The translations under genes were made by a program, and so were the position numbers. From Pedobacter soli (GTDB taxonomy: Bacteria > Bacteroidota > Bacteroidia > Sphingobacteriales > Sphingobacteriaceae), in assembly GCF_900101435.1 (NCBI RefSeq), contig NZ_FMZH01000005.1, positions 248,001 through 312,000 of the forward strand: a DNA stretch of 64,000 nt. Reading direction: 5' to 3'. The notes beneath the pieces are model-generated. The model did not search any database and was not told the DNA's origin. It worked only from the letters and a program-made list of their open reading frames with translations. Every line of letters begins with the position of its first letter. Within the stretch, counting starts at the first letter, position 1. Of the stretch, positions 46,344 to 54,474 are shown piece by piece.

Positions 46344-47225
46344 ATGAAATTACTATTCATCATTAATCCAGGTTCTGGCAGTCACGATATAAACCTAAAA
46401 GAAGTAATTTCTACCTATTTTAAAGGAAAAGCAATTGAAACCGATCTTTTCGAATTGCCCAAAGATTGCTCTTTAGAGAAGATTAAGCAAAAAATATCCG
46501 GTTCGAAGGCAGATCGCGTAGTAGCAGTTGGCGGCGATGGAACGCTCAAGCTCGTTGCTGAATGTTTGCTGAATACCGAAACGCCGATAGGCATTATCCC
46601 GGCCGGTTCGGCCAATGGTATGGCTAAAGAGCTGGGGATTCCAACGGATATAAAGATGGCTTTGGCTATTGTAGCGGAAGGCCGGCAACAGAAAATCCAC
46701 GTGGTTAAGCTCAATGATGAAATCTGTATTCATTTATCTGATATGGGTTTTAATGCCTACCTGGTTAAGAAGTTCGATACACTTCCGCAGCGCGGCATGT
46801 GGGGTTACGCCAAGGCCACCTGGCATGCCCTTTGGAACCACCGCAGGATGGATGTACAACTCAGGCTTAAAAACGAAACCATTACTTCTAAAGCGGCTAT
46901 GGTGGCCATCGCCAATGCCACCATGTACGGAACCGGTTTGAAGATAAACCCCGATGGCAAACTGGACGACGATCTTTTTGAAGTGGTTTTAGTTAAGGAT
47001 TACTCTTACCTCGAAATCTTAAAAATCTGGTTTACCAAACTGCCCTTCAACCCAAAGAAAATCGAAGTTTTTCAAACTGCCGAAGTTAGGATTTCTTCTA
47101 AACACAAAGCCCATTTTCAGGTAGATGGCGAATATATTGGTCGCGTAAATAAAGTTGAAGCCAGCATTATGCCAGCAGCCATTACGGTTATTCTGCCTAG
47201 CGAAATAAAGAACGGTGAATCCTGA
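46344..47225 (+). CDS. Diacylglycerol/sphingosine-kinase-like lipid kinase (YegS/DgkB family)
   Basis: A 293-residue soluble lipid kinase. The N-terminal domain has FIINPGSGS and the nucleotide loop AVGGDGTLKLVAE, then IPAGSANGMAKELG. The C-terminal part holds GTGLKINPDGKLDDDLFEVV, with the conserved Asp, and ends in VDGEY. It probably phosphorylates diacylglycerol or a related lipid. Its neighbour across a short divergent region encodes an App1-like phosphatidate phosphatase, which would act in the opposite direction. It overlaps the convergent membrane-protein gene by 29 bp. Confidence 0.9.
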   Translation: MKLLFIINPGSGSHDINLKEVISTYFKGKAIETDLFELPKDCSLEKIKQKISGSKADRVVAVGGDGTLKLVAECLLNTETPIGIIPAGSANGMAKELGIPTDIKMALAIVAEGRQQKIHVVKLNDEICIHLSDMGFNAYLVKKFDTLPQRGMWGYAKATWHALWNHRRMDVQLRLKNETITSKAAMVAIANATMYGTGLKINPDGKLDDDLFEVVLVKDYSYLEILKIWFTKLPFNPKKIEVFQTAEVRISSKHKAHFQVDGEYIGRVNKVEASIMPAAITVILPSEIKNGES

Positions 47226-47589
47226 TGGTAAAATACAACCTGAAAAATTCAGCAATAAAACAGATCCGGAACAGAATGTCGAACCAGCGCTCACTGAGGT
47301 TTAACATTTCGGGTAAAAAGGTAATGAAACCGATAGAAAACACCCATACCACCAGGCGAAACGGAAACTGGATGTAATAGGTAATAAAACCAAACTTCTT
47401 ATTCAGCATTAAACCACCAGCAGAGATAAACAGTGAAACAAATAGCGGCAGGAGCAGTACCACTTTGGCTTGCGAAAGTATCTGATCGGGAATTTCGTTT
47501 AGGTGGGTTAAAATTTGCCAAAATTGTTTGGCCAGCAAAACGATACTGATGATATCCAATAAGGCAAAAAATCGGGTGGTGTTTTTCAT
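47197..47589 (-). CDS. Small hypothetical membrane protein
   Basis: 130 residues with about four hydrophobic segments (DIISIVLLAKQFWQIL, VVLLLPLFVSLFISAGGLML, FRLVVWVFSIGFITFLPEM, ICFIAEFFRLYF). The C-terminus is basic (RIHRSLFR). No family recognised. Its 3' end overlaps the lipid-kinase gene by 29 bp in convergent orientation, so antisense effects on that gene's 3' end are possible. Confidence 0.65.
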   Translation of the reverse strand: MKNTTRFFALLDIISIVLLAKQFWQILTHLNEIPDQILSQAKVVLLLPLFVSLFISAGGLMLNKKFGFITYYIQFPFRLVVWVFSIGFITFLPEMLNLSERWFDILFRICFIAEFFRLYFTIRIHRSLFR

Positions 47590-47650
47590 TATTGGCTAAA
47601 TTAATCAATTTTGTTATCTTGGTTTAGCCATTATTCAAATTCATTGCTCC

Positions 47651-48086
47651 ATGTTCAGATTAATGTTAGCGCTTTCGATGTTTCTCGGTACAGTGTTCGG
47701 TTATTTTACTGATCAGAAATCGGTAGCCCCTGTTAACAACAAAACAGATTGCCCCCATAAAAAAGACCTTTTAACGGGGAAGGTAATTTATAGCAGCTAT
47801 GACGAACCCGCTACGAATGAAGGGCGGCCTGACTAAACTTTATAGGGCAATGTCTGCTGTAAGATTAGATTCGATTCCAAGCGGTGCATCAACCCGGTTC
47901 ATCGTATCTTTTTTAGTTGATGTGGATGGCCGTATTTCCCGAGAAAGAGTAGTAAAGGATCAGGTTGGTAAAGTTGGCGAACAGATGTTAAAGATTGCTA
48001 AATCTTTTAAATGGACACCAGCAAAGTGCAAGGGTAAAAAAGTGGCCACAATAACCACGCTTTCCTCACAGATTTGCTTGCAATAA
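47651..48086 (+). pseudogene. TonB-like secreted protein broken by one +1 frameshift
   Basis: The first part (from 47651) has a signal peptide (LMLALSMFLGTVFG) and runs to the stop at 47834. The rest continues in another frame (GGLTKLYRAMSAVRLDSIP, then FIVSFLVDVDGRISRERVV and KSFKWTPAKCKGKKV) to 48086. The two join cleanly if one G is dropped from the GGG at 47822-47824, giving about 145 residues with a TonB-C-like ending. It is either a recent pseudogene or a sequence error. Convergent with the next TonB-domain gene, 12 bp apart. Confidence 0.75.
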
Positions 48087-48098
48087 AAGATCTTGTTA

Positions 48099-48752
48099 TT
48101 ATTTACAGTATTTGGCCAAATAATCATCTGCTTTTTTGCTTCCCATGTATTTAACAAAAAGGAAGTCTTCGCAGGCCCCTTGTTTATCGCCCTGTTTGAT
48201 CTTTTTCAACCCCATTTTAATGCGGTCGTCCAGGTATTCATCATCAATGCCCAATTGGTTTTTGATAGCAATAATCTGGATTTCCTGTCCGGGTTTGGCC
48301 TGATCGATATTTTTATAAAAATTAATAACCGAATTGGTTAAACCTTCTTCAGCCTGATAATTGCGAATGGCTTCCTGAATATCCTCACTTGATTTACCTT
48401 CGCAATTGTAGCCCGAAAGCTGGAATTTAACAGGCGCAATAATCGAAACGGTGGTATCGTAACCAGCGGGCACCTGCCATTTACCACTGCTTAACCGCAC
48501 CAGACGGAGTGCCTCTTCATCCAGCTCGGAAAGAATTCCTTTACTTATTTTCGAAAAATATACTTTTCCTTTTTCATCCAGTTTGAAGCTCACATTTACA
48601 GTTCCCTGAATGCAATTGTCTTTTGAAAATTGTGGGTAAATGGTGTTATCTCTGAGGAAATTGGTAAAACCGCTTTTACCCGATTTAAACTGTACCTGAG
48701 CAATGGCCAAAGTGCAACAAAAAACCAGGCAAATAGTTATCAGGTATTTCAT
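48099..48752 (-). CDS. Secreted protein with TonB-like domain and helical C-terminus
   Basis: 217 residues: a signal peptide (TICLVFCCTLAIAQ), a TonB-C-like domain (FLRDNTIYPQFSKDNCIQG, VNVSFKLDEKGKVYFSKI, DEEALRLVRLSSGKWQVPAG), then a helical tail from about 130 containing a Sel1/TPR-like ending (GDKQGACEDFLFVKYMGSKK, with the final Cys). It resembles other Bacteroidota envelope proteins annotated as energy transducer TonB, but it lacks the anchor and Pro-rich spacer of true TonB. Function unknown. Confidence 0.72.
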   Translation of the reverse strand: MKYLITICLVFCCTLAIAQVQFKSGKSGFTNFLRDNTIYPQFSKDNCIQGTVNVSFKLDEKGKVYFSKISKGILSELDEEALRLVRLSSGKWQVPAGYDTTVSIIAPVKFQLSGYNCEGKSSEDIQEAIRNYQAEEGLTNSVINFYKNIDQAKPGQEIQIIAIKNQLGIDDEYLDDRIKMGLKKIKQGDKQGACEDFLFVKYMGSKKADDYLAKYCK

Positions 48753-48959
48753 ATTACTAATTTACTAAAAAAAGCTGAAAGGATGAGATAGATGTAGTTT
48801 ATGCAGCCAACCCTTATTTAACCACAGAGAAGGCACAAAGTTTTCACAGAGAAAATGAGTTTTGGTTCATAGAACATTTTTTTGCCACGGAAGCACAGAA
48901 ACACGGAAAGGTTGCGGCTAAACTTTGCGTCCTTGGCGAGTTCCCTCTTTTCTTTGCGG
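48753..48959. repeat. Degenerate ACCACAGAG...CACAGAG type intergenic repeat
   Basis: Contains ACCACAGAGAAGGCACAAAG, TTTCACAGAGAAAATGAG, GCCACGGAAGCACAGAAACA and CTTTGCGTCCTTGGCGAGTT. The same kind of words recurs in the array at 56210-56700. Non-coding repeat, no gene seen. Confidence 0.65.
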
Positions 48960-49646
48960 TTAAAAGAAGGTAGATCTCAAAATAAGCTCCGGATCCGGAC
49001 AATTGGCCAAATATTTTTCCCTCTCGCTAAACTTACATACGCCAGGGTAATCGCCTTTTAAGCCCTGCATATCTTCGATAAGCTGAAAATGAAGGTGTGG
49101 TGGCCAGCAACCGTTTTCATCTTTATTCCCGAGTTCGGCAAATTTGGTTCCTGCTTTTATCTGCATGCCCTCTTCCAGATTATTTAAAGAAGCTAAGCTC
49201 AGATGACCGTAAAGTGCATTAAATTTATAACCGGCAATGTCATAAGCTAAAATAATGGTGGCGCCATAATCTCCATAGTTATTATTATTGGCAAAGCTCT
49301 GAACAGTTGCATCGTAGAAGTTGTAAACAGGTGTTCCGGCAGGAGCCCAAATATCTACCCCTAAATGTAACCTTCGGGGTTCCTCACCGGTATCAAAATG
49401 TGCACTGCGCGAATAAATGGTACGGTGTTCATTATAGCCCCCAATACCGTATCTGGCCTGGTCTAGCCTGAGCTTTTCATCAATCCAGGCCGAAAACTGG
49501 TCAATATTACCTAAAATCTCATCGGTGAGTTCGGTGTTTGCAGCGGTAAAATCAAGGGTTAAAAGCTGATCCTGTTCCGGATCAAAATCTACCACCTTGT
49601 GGATCAAATCATGGTTGCCTGCAATTACCTGCCCGAGAATATGCAT
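48960..49646 (-). CDS. M23-family peptidase
   Basis: 228 residues. The LytM/M23 metal ligands are present: RRLHLGVDIWAPAGTPV (His and Asp), FNALYGHLS, and PPHLHFQL (HLH). No signal peptide is visible from the annotated start, so it may be cytosolic or exported in an unusual way. The family cleaves peptidoglycan cross-bridges or similar peptides. It is the last gene of rbfA-hemolysin III-M23, with 9 bp to the gene before it. Confidence 0.88.
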   Translation of the reverse strand: MHILGQVIAGNHDLIHKVVDFDPEQDQLLTLDFTAANTELTDEILGNIDQFSAWIDEKLRLDQARYGIGGYNEHRTIYSRSAHFDTGEEPRRLHLGVDIWAPAGTPVYNFYDATVQSFANNNNYGDYGATIILAYDIAGYKFNALYGHLSLASLNNLEEGMQIKAGTKFAELGNKDENGCWPPHLHFQLIEDMQGLKGDYPGVCKFSEREKYLANCPDPELILRSTFF

Positions 49647-49655
49647 GAAAGGAGT

Positions 49656-50285
49656 TTATTTAAAAATATAAACGTAATTATAAATGTAGTGCGATAATGC
49701 GCCACCAATTACAAACAAATGCCAAAGTTCATGACTATGCATCCACCTCGATAATTGTTTGTCTTTTGCATAATAATAGGTACCACCTATGTAAAAAACA
49801 CCGCCTAAAAGCAACCAGGCTACAGCACCAATGGGTAGCGTACCCAGCATCTTTTGCATCAATGGTACAATTAAACAGCCCATTAAAATATAAATAGACA
49901 GTGAAATAGCTGTACTTTTTAACCGGTTAAAGATTTTAAGCAGGCAGCCAACAATGGCAATAATCCACACAATTGTAAATAAACTCCAGCTCAGCCAGTC
50001 ATCAAAGACTAATAATGCTGTAGGGCTGTAAGAGCCAGCAATCATAAGGTAAATGCAGCAATGATCGAACTTTTGCCAAAACCGCACCCCATATTCTGTT
50101 GCCGGATATCCATGGTACATGGCACTTACTCCGAAAAGGATAAAAGTGCCAATGCTGTAAATCCACGCGGCGGTATATTCAATCGGGGTCTGGCACTTTT
50201 GAAGCAAAAAGTATCCTGCCGGAATCGCAATCAAAGCCGGTATAAAATGAGTGAAGAAATTAACGGGTTCCCTGAGCTTCCTCAC
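49656..50285 (-). CDS. Hemolysin III / PAQR-family membrane protein
   Basis: 209 residues with seven hydrophobic segments. Conserved His residues sit at the places typical for the family: FFTHFIPALIAIP, SAMYHGYPATE, FDHCCIYLMIAGSYSPTALL and SHELWHLFVIGGALSHY. In PAQR/TrhA proteins these bind zinc; bacterial members affect membrane fluidity/energetics. It starts 6 bp after rbfA. The older name hemolysin III does not imply toxicity here. Confidence 0.92.
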   Translation of the reverse strand: MRKLREPVNFFTHFIPALIAIPAGYFLLQKCQTPIEYTAAWIYSIGTFILFGVSAMYHGYPATEYGVRFWQKFDHCCIYLMIAGSYSPTALLVFDDWLSWSLFTIVWIIAIVGCLLKIFNRLKSTAISLSIYILMGCLIVPLMQKMLGTLPIGAVAWLLLGGVFYIGGTYYYAKDKQLSRWMHSHELWHLFVIGGALSHYIYNYVYIFK

Positions 50286-50291
50286 AAAAAA

Positions 50292-50669
50292 TTATTCGCT
50301 GTCTTCGTCTTTTTGTCTGGGCTCTTTGGCAATCTTATCAAAAAGATGATCCATTCGTTCTACATATTCGTTGGTATCATCTACAAAGAAAGTTAACTCA
50401 GGCACTACCCTTACCTGGTGACGGATTCTGCTACCTAATTTATATCTGATCTCACCGGCATGTGCATTAACAGTGTTGATAGAAAGCGTGGTATTATTGG
50501 TATTGAAAAAGCTCAGGTAAACTTTTGCCACTGCCAAATCCGGTGAAACCCTTACACGTGTAATGGTTACTAATGTATTGGGTAAAAATGAAGCTCCTTC
50601 GCGCTGAAAAACCTGTGCTAACTCCTCTTGTAATACTCCTGCAAATTTCTGCTGACGTTTACTTTCCAT
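50292..50669 (-). CDS. rbfA: Ribosome-binding factor A
   Basis: About 125 residues from the ATG at 50669 (MESKRQQKFAGVLQEEL); an in-frame upstream ATG at 50693 is in repeat-like DNA and less likely. KH-like fold landmarks are VTITRVRVSPDLAVAKVYLS and IRHQVRVVPELTFFVDD. It assists late 30S maturation and cold growth. It heads the three-gene set with the hemolysin III and M23 genes; the tandem repeat at 50678 lies directly upstream. Confidence 0.93.
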   Translation of the reverse strand: MESKRQQKFAGVLQEELAQVFQREGASFLPNTLVTITRVRVSPDLAVAKVYLSFFNTNNTTLSINTVNAHAGEIRYKLGSRIRHQVRVVPELTFFVDDTNEYVERMDHLFDKIAKEPRQKDEDSE

Positions 50670-50677
50670 ATTATTAT

Positions 50678-50852
50678 AATTATCAATTACCAATAATCAA
50701 TTATCAAACCATAAAAGGCGATAATATCAAAACGATAAGGTTCACTGTAAAATTATCAATTACCAATATTCAATTATCAAACCATAAAGGCGATAATATC
50801 AAAATGATAAGGTTTACTCTAAAATTATCAATTACCAATATTCAATTTTCAG
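50678..50852. repeat. Tandem repeat, about 72-73 bp x 2.4
   Basis: Units begin at 50678, 50751 and 50823 with AATTATCAATTACCAATA and contain CAATTATCAAACCATAAA, GGCGATAATATCAAAA and GATAAGGTT. The third is partial and leads into the inverted-repeat end at 50841. It lies just upstream of rbfA and could carry its promoter. Confidence 0.85.
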
Positions 50853-51551
50853 ACTGAATTGGCCTGAATCAATCAATTGGAAAAGATAGTTAAAATTCAA
50901 AAAACAAATTCTCAAACTGTGGCCCAATCACAGGCTCCTAGTTTTTTTGTAAAAATACTTATATTTAATTAATGAGCAACGGAACTAATTTTAATCTTGA
51001 AGAAAGAACATTTCTATTTGCTAAATCCATTAGGGCTTATTGCAAAATGCTTACCCATAATATAATTAACATTCCGGATATTAAACAAGTTATCCGATCT
51101 TCAGGATCTGTTTCTGCAAATTATATTGAAGCCAATGAATCTTTAAGCAAAGCTGATTTCGTTTACCGCATAAAGGTTTGTAGAAAAGAAGCTAAAGAAA
51201 CCAGGCTCTGGCTTAATCTTATCGATATTGACGATCAAAAAGAGTTAGAACCTACAAAATCACTTCTAGTAAGTGAAGCCAATCAACTCATGTTAATTTT
51301 TAATGCTATCATCAAGAAATCGCAATAGTCAAAATGACCAATAACCAAATCATAATGACCAATAACCAAATTCCAATGATCAAAACCCCATAACCAAAAT
51401 ACAATGTACACAATCAATGCTTAATCATTTTTCTTTCATCTGAAAATTGATTATTGCAAATTGATTATTTAATACACTGGATTAGTTTGAAAATTGAGTA
51501 TTGATTCTTGGTTATTTTTTCCCTCTAGAACTGTCTGAAAATTGATTATTG
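50841..51551. repeat. Repeat-bounded module around the four-helix-bundle gene
   Basis: The left end TCAATTTTCAGAC (50842-50854) is exactly inverted at the right end GTCTGAAAATTGA (51533-51545). The right side also has an 18-bp direct repeat TCTGAAAATTGATTATTG at 51439-51456 and 51534-51551, and short copies of AATGACCAATAACCAAAT at 51334-51370. No transposase is present. The repeats enclose a single gene. Confidence 0.6.
50972..51328 (+). CDS. Four-helix-bundle protein (S23/IVP-like)
   Basis: 118 residues matching the four-helix-bundle family named after proteins encoded in 23S rRNA intervening sequences: FAKSIRAYCKMLTHNI, QVIRSSGSVSANYIEANESL, DFVYRIKVCRKEAKETRLWL, and an ending NQLMLIFNAIIKKSQ. 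It also resembles the Avd accessory protein of diversity-generating retroelements, but no reverse transcriptase is present. It stands alone, flanked by simple repeats, a common setting in Bacteroidota. Function unknown. Confidence 0.88.
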   Translation: MSNGTNFNLEERTFLFAKSIRAYCKMLTHNIINIPDIKQVIRSSGSVSANYIEANESLSKADFVYRIKVCRKEAKETRLWLNLIDIDDQKELEPTKSLLVSEANQLMLIFNAIIKKSQ

Positions 51552-51562
51552 ATTTTTGGTCA

Positions 51563-52753
51563 TTAATATAAAAGGTTGCTATCATACGGGTACCTCGCCA
51601 CATGCGCAGCCTTGATCTTATCGTACAATAACGTTTTAAATTCTTCTATATTCTCTTTTTGAGTTGCTGAAATAAACAGCACCGGCACTTTGCCATGACT
51701 CATCCAGCTGTTTTTAAAATCTTCCAACGTCAGTTTACCGTCGTCATCATCTCCTTCTACTTCAGGCGAAACATAGGCATCAATTTTATTGAACACCAGG
51801 ATCATATCCTTATCAATTGCCCCGATATCCTTTAAAGTTTCATTAACCGTATTAATCTGGTCTTCGAAATTAGGATGCGAAACATCAACCACGTGAACCA
51901 GCAAATCGGCTTCCCTAACTTCATCCAGGGTAGATTTAAAACATTCTACCAGATGGTGAGGAAGTTTGCGGATAAAACCAACCGTATCGGATAACAGGAA
52001 AGGCAGGTTTTCGATCACAACTTTACGAACAGTCGTATCTAACGTTGCAAAGAGTTTATTCTCCGCAAAGACTTCCGATTTCGACAACATGTTCATAATC
52101 GTAGATTTACCCACGTTGGTATAACCTACCAAAGCAACCCTAATGAGCTGCCCCCGGTTTTTGCGTTGCGTTTCGTTTTGCCTGTCGATATTTCTCAGGC
52201 GTTCTTTTAATAAAGATATTTTATTTAAAATGATCCTTCTGTCGCTTTCAATCTGGGTTTCACCCGGACCGCGCATCCCGATACCACCTTTCTGGCGTTC
52301 CAGGTGCGTCCACATACCGGTTAAGCGCGGTAATACGTATTGTAACTGAGCCAGTTCTACCTGGGTTTTGGCCTGGGCAGTCTGCGCCCTGTTGGCGAAA
52401 ATATCGAGAATTAAATTGCTCCGGTCTAATACCTTAACACCTAATTCGCGGTCTATATTGCGTAGTTGCGATGGCGATAATTCATCATCGAAAACCACGG
52501 TATCAATTTCTTCTGATTTAACGTAAGCTTTAATTTCTTCGAGCTTACCCGTACCCACAAAGGTGGCACGCTCAGGCTTGAGCATTTTTTGCGTAAAAAC
52601 CTTCTCCACTTTCCCACCGGCTGTATCTACCAAAAAGGCCAGCTCGTCTAAATATTCTTTTGTCTGGGCTTCTTTCTCGCCGGGAGTTACTACCCCAACT
52701 AAAATTGCCCGTTCCTGCACAATGGCAGTATCATAAAATTTTTGTCTTCCCAT
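51563..52753 (-). CDS. hflX: GTPase HflX
   Basis: About 396 residues from the ATG at 52753 (MGRQKFYDTAIVQERAILVG); an in-frame upstream start gives an implausible extension. The N-terminal HflX domain includes GTGKLEEIKAYV and DDELSPSQLRNI, then RMGGIG-like GGIGMRGPGETQIE, and the G domain with GYTNVGKST (G1), LSDTVGF (G3) and FNKID (G4). HflX binds the 50S subunit and rescues stalled or heat-damaged ribosomes. Apparently single; the trp terminator lies upstream at 52789. Confidence 0.95.
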   Translation of the reverse strand: MGRQKFYDTAIVQERAILVGVVTPGEKEAQTKEYLDELAFLVDTAGGKVEKVFTQKMLKPERATFVGTGKLEEIKAYVKSEEIDTVVFDDELSPSQLRNIDRELGVKVLDRSNLILDIFANRAQTAQAKTQVELAQLQYVLPRLTGMWTHLERQKGGIGMRGPGETQIESDRRIILNKISLLKERLRNIDRQNETQRKNRGQLIRVALVGYTNVGKSTIMNMLSKSEVFAENKLFATLDTTVRKVVIENLPFLLSDTVGFIRKLPHHLVECFKSTLDEVREADLLVHVVDVSHPNFEDQINTVNETLKDIGAIDKDMILVFNKIDAYVSPEVEGDDDDGKLTLEDFKNSWMSHGKVPVLFISATQKENIEEFKTLLYDKIKAAHVARYPYDSNLLY

Positions 52754-52788
52754 GTAATTGATGCAAAGATACAAAATTGCGGCCAACC

Positions 52789-52821
52789 AAACCTCGCAGG
52801 TTTTTAAAACCTGCGAGGTTT
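52789..52821 (-). terminator. Terminator of the trp genes
   Basis: Near-perfect hairpin AAACCTCGCAGGTTTT and AAAACCTGCGAGGTTT with a minimal loop, 8 bp beyond the trpC stop; its inner A/T-rich part can pair fully. It separates trpEGC from hflX. Confidence 0.8.
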
Positions 52822-52829
52822 AAAAGTCC

Positions 52830-53612
52830 TTATATCTCTGCCACAAATTGCTGAATCGCAAGTCCGGGATTATTGGTTTTCATAAAATTTTCACCGATTA
52901 AAAAGCCATTAAAACCAGCAGTTTTCAATTCCCTTATGGTTTGCGGATTGCTGATTGCACTTTCAGAGATTTTCAAAAACTCATCCGGAATTTTATTTAC
53001 CAGATCGAATGAGGTCTGAATATCGACAGTAAAATCGGCCAGGTTCCGGTTGTTTACCCCAATGGCATCTAAATTAGGCGAAATACTTCTTTCCAGTTCT
53101 TCGAGATTGTGTACTTCCAAAAGCACATTTAAACCCAGGTTTTGGGCAAACTTGCCAAAATCATTAATCTGTTGCGGAGTTAAAATAGAGGCGATTAATA
53201 AGATAATATCGGCTCCCCAGGCTTTTGCTTCAAGAATCTGGTATTCATCAATCATGAAATCCTTTCTTAAAACTGGAATATTGTTCGCTGCCCGCGCAGC
53301 TAAAAGATCTTCCGTTTTACCACCAAAAAAATCAACATCAGTTAATACTGAAAGTGCCGATGCACCGGCGCTGTTATAGGCCTGTGTAACTTCAGCTACA
53401 TCAGCCACACCGTTAATCAATCCTTTTGAAGGCGAACGTCGCTTAAACTCGGCAATAATACCTGTACGGTCTGCCGACAGCAAAAAATCTTTAAAAGAAT
53501 GTGGTGTCCTTTTAAAATGCACGGCATTTTCTAAATCCTGAACAGAAACAAGCGCTTTTGCAGCGGCAACTTCTTCTTTTTTACGGAGTACGATTTTATC
53601 TAGTATGTTCAT
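52830..53612 (-). CDS. trpC: Indole-3-glycerol-phosphate synthase
   Basis: A 260-residue TIM barrel closing the indole ring in tryptophan synthesis. Landmarks are IIAEFKRRSPSKGLI (catalytic Lys region), LRKDFMIDEYQILEA, GADIILLIASIL, and IGVNNRNLADF. It is monofunctional (no fused TrpF). It is third on the strand after trpE and trpG, but trpD, expected between trpG and trpC in many operons, is absent. Instead the 225 bp upstream contain hairpin repeats. Confidence 0.96.
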   Translation of the reverse strand: MNILDKIVLRKKEEVAAAKALVSVQDLENAVHFKRTPHSFKDFLLSADRTGIIAEFKRRSPSKGLINGVADVAEVTQAYNSAGASALSVLTDVDFFGGKTEDLLAARAANNIPVLRKDFMIDEYQILEAKAWGADIILLIASILTPQQINDFGKFAQNLGLNVLLEVHNLEELERSISPNLDAIGVNNRNLADFTVDIQTSFDLVNKIPDEFLKISESAISNPQTIRELKTAGFNGFLIGENFMKTNNPGLAIQQFVAEI

Positions 53613-53650
53613 CTATCAATCTGTTAAGCGGGTATCATAAATCTCGAATT

Positions 53651-53718
53651 GTCATCCTGAGCTTGTCGAAGGAGCTTTATTAACTTCTTTCGAGGCGTTT
53701 CGACGAGCTCAACGTGAC
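53651..53718. repeat. Dispersed hairpin repeat between trpG and trpC
   Basis: GTCATCCTGAGCTTGTCGAA (53651-53670) pairs with TTCGACGAGCTCAACGTGAC (53699-53718) at 16 of 20 positions. It is of the same family as 43529-43583. It lies inside the presumed trp transcription unit. Confidence 0.8.
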
Positions 53719-53781
53719 AAATTTCAATAAAAAAGTGCTATGATATCCACATCTAAAATTTAACTAATTCCATCAGTTGAG

Positions 53782-53817
53782 ATCCTGAAACAAATCCGAT
53801 AACTATCGGATCAGGAT
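53782..53817. repeat. Nested hairpin near the trpG stop
   Basis: Outer pair ATCCTGA (53782-53788) with TCAGGAT (53811-53817) and inner pair TCCGATA/TATCGGA. Together with 53651-53718 it fills most of the trpG-trpC gap. It may be a further, degenerate repeat copy. Confidence 0.55.
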
Positions 53818-53837
53818 GACGACCAGCAGGACAATTC

Positions 53838-54422
53838 TTAATTTGTTAACCAATTCTCCATCATCTGCCGGCCAAACTCGGTAAGCACACTTTCTGGATG
53901 AAATTGTACACCGCGCACATCAAGTGTTTCGTGCCTTAAAGCCATAATTTCGTTTTTATGGTCGCGGGCTGTAATTTTTAAGCACGAGGGGAAGTTATCT
54001 TTACTCACCACCCAGCTGTGGTAACGGCCAACATTTATGGTTTGCGGACATTCCCAGAATAAAGGTTCGTCGCCATCTACAACCGTAACCGGTGTAGCAA
54101 TGCCATGCATTGGTCTACCTAAATTGTACAGCGTGCCACCAAAGGCTTCTGCAATAGCCTGCTGCCCCAAGCATACCCCAAAAATGCTTTTGGTTGGCGC
54201 ATACGTTTTAATTACATCGAGCAATAAACCCGCTTCTTCCGGAATGCCAGGACCTGGTGAAAGCAATATTTTATCGTACTTTTCTACATCAGCCAGCTCA
54301 AACTTATCGTTTCTCCAAACTTCGGCCTCGTAACCAACTTCGTTAATTAAATGCACCAGGTTATAGGTAAAACTATCGTAGTTATCGATCACCAGAACGG
54401 TTTTCTTATTTATATTTTCCAT
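53838..54422 (-). CDS. trpG: Anthranilate synthase component II (glutamine amidotransferase)
   Basis: A 194-residue class I glutamine amidotransferase supplying ammonia to TrpE. Landmarks are VLVIDNYDSFTYNLVHL, the nucleophile Cys in FGVCLGQQAIAEAFGG, and the His-Glu of the triad in FHPESVLTEFG. The product may also serve folate synthesis, as many TrpG/PabA do. It starts 52 bp after trpE. Length is normal. Confidence 0.95.
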   Translation of the reverse strand: MENINKKTVLVIDNYDSFTYNLVHLINEVGYEAEVWRNDKFELADVEKYDKILLSPGPGIPEEAGLLLDVIKTYAPTKSIFGVCLGQQAIAEAFGGTLYNLGRPMHGIATPVTVVDGDEPLFWECPQTINVGRYHSWVVSKDNFPSCLKITARDHKNEIMALRHETLDVRGVQFHPESVLTEFGRQMMENWLTN

Positions 54423-54474
54423 TGTATTTCTGATTAGTGGATTTTACTCCAAACTAAAAACTCTTAACTCCCAA

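Noticed and set aside
50972..51328. Avd protein of a diversity-generating retroelement
   Set aside because: The fold family is similar, but no reverse transcriptase, template repeat or variable repeat is present in the window.
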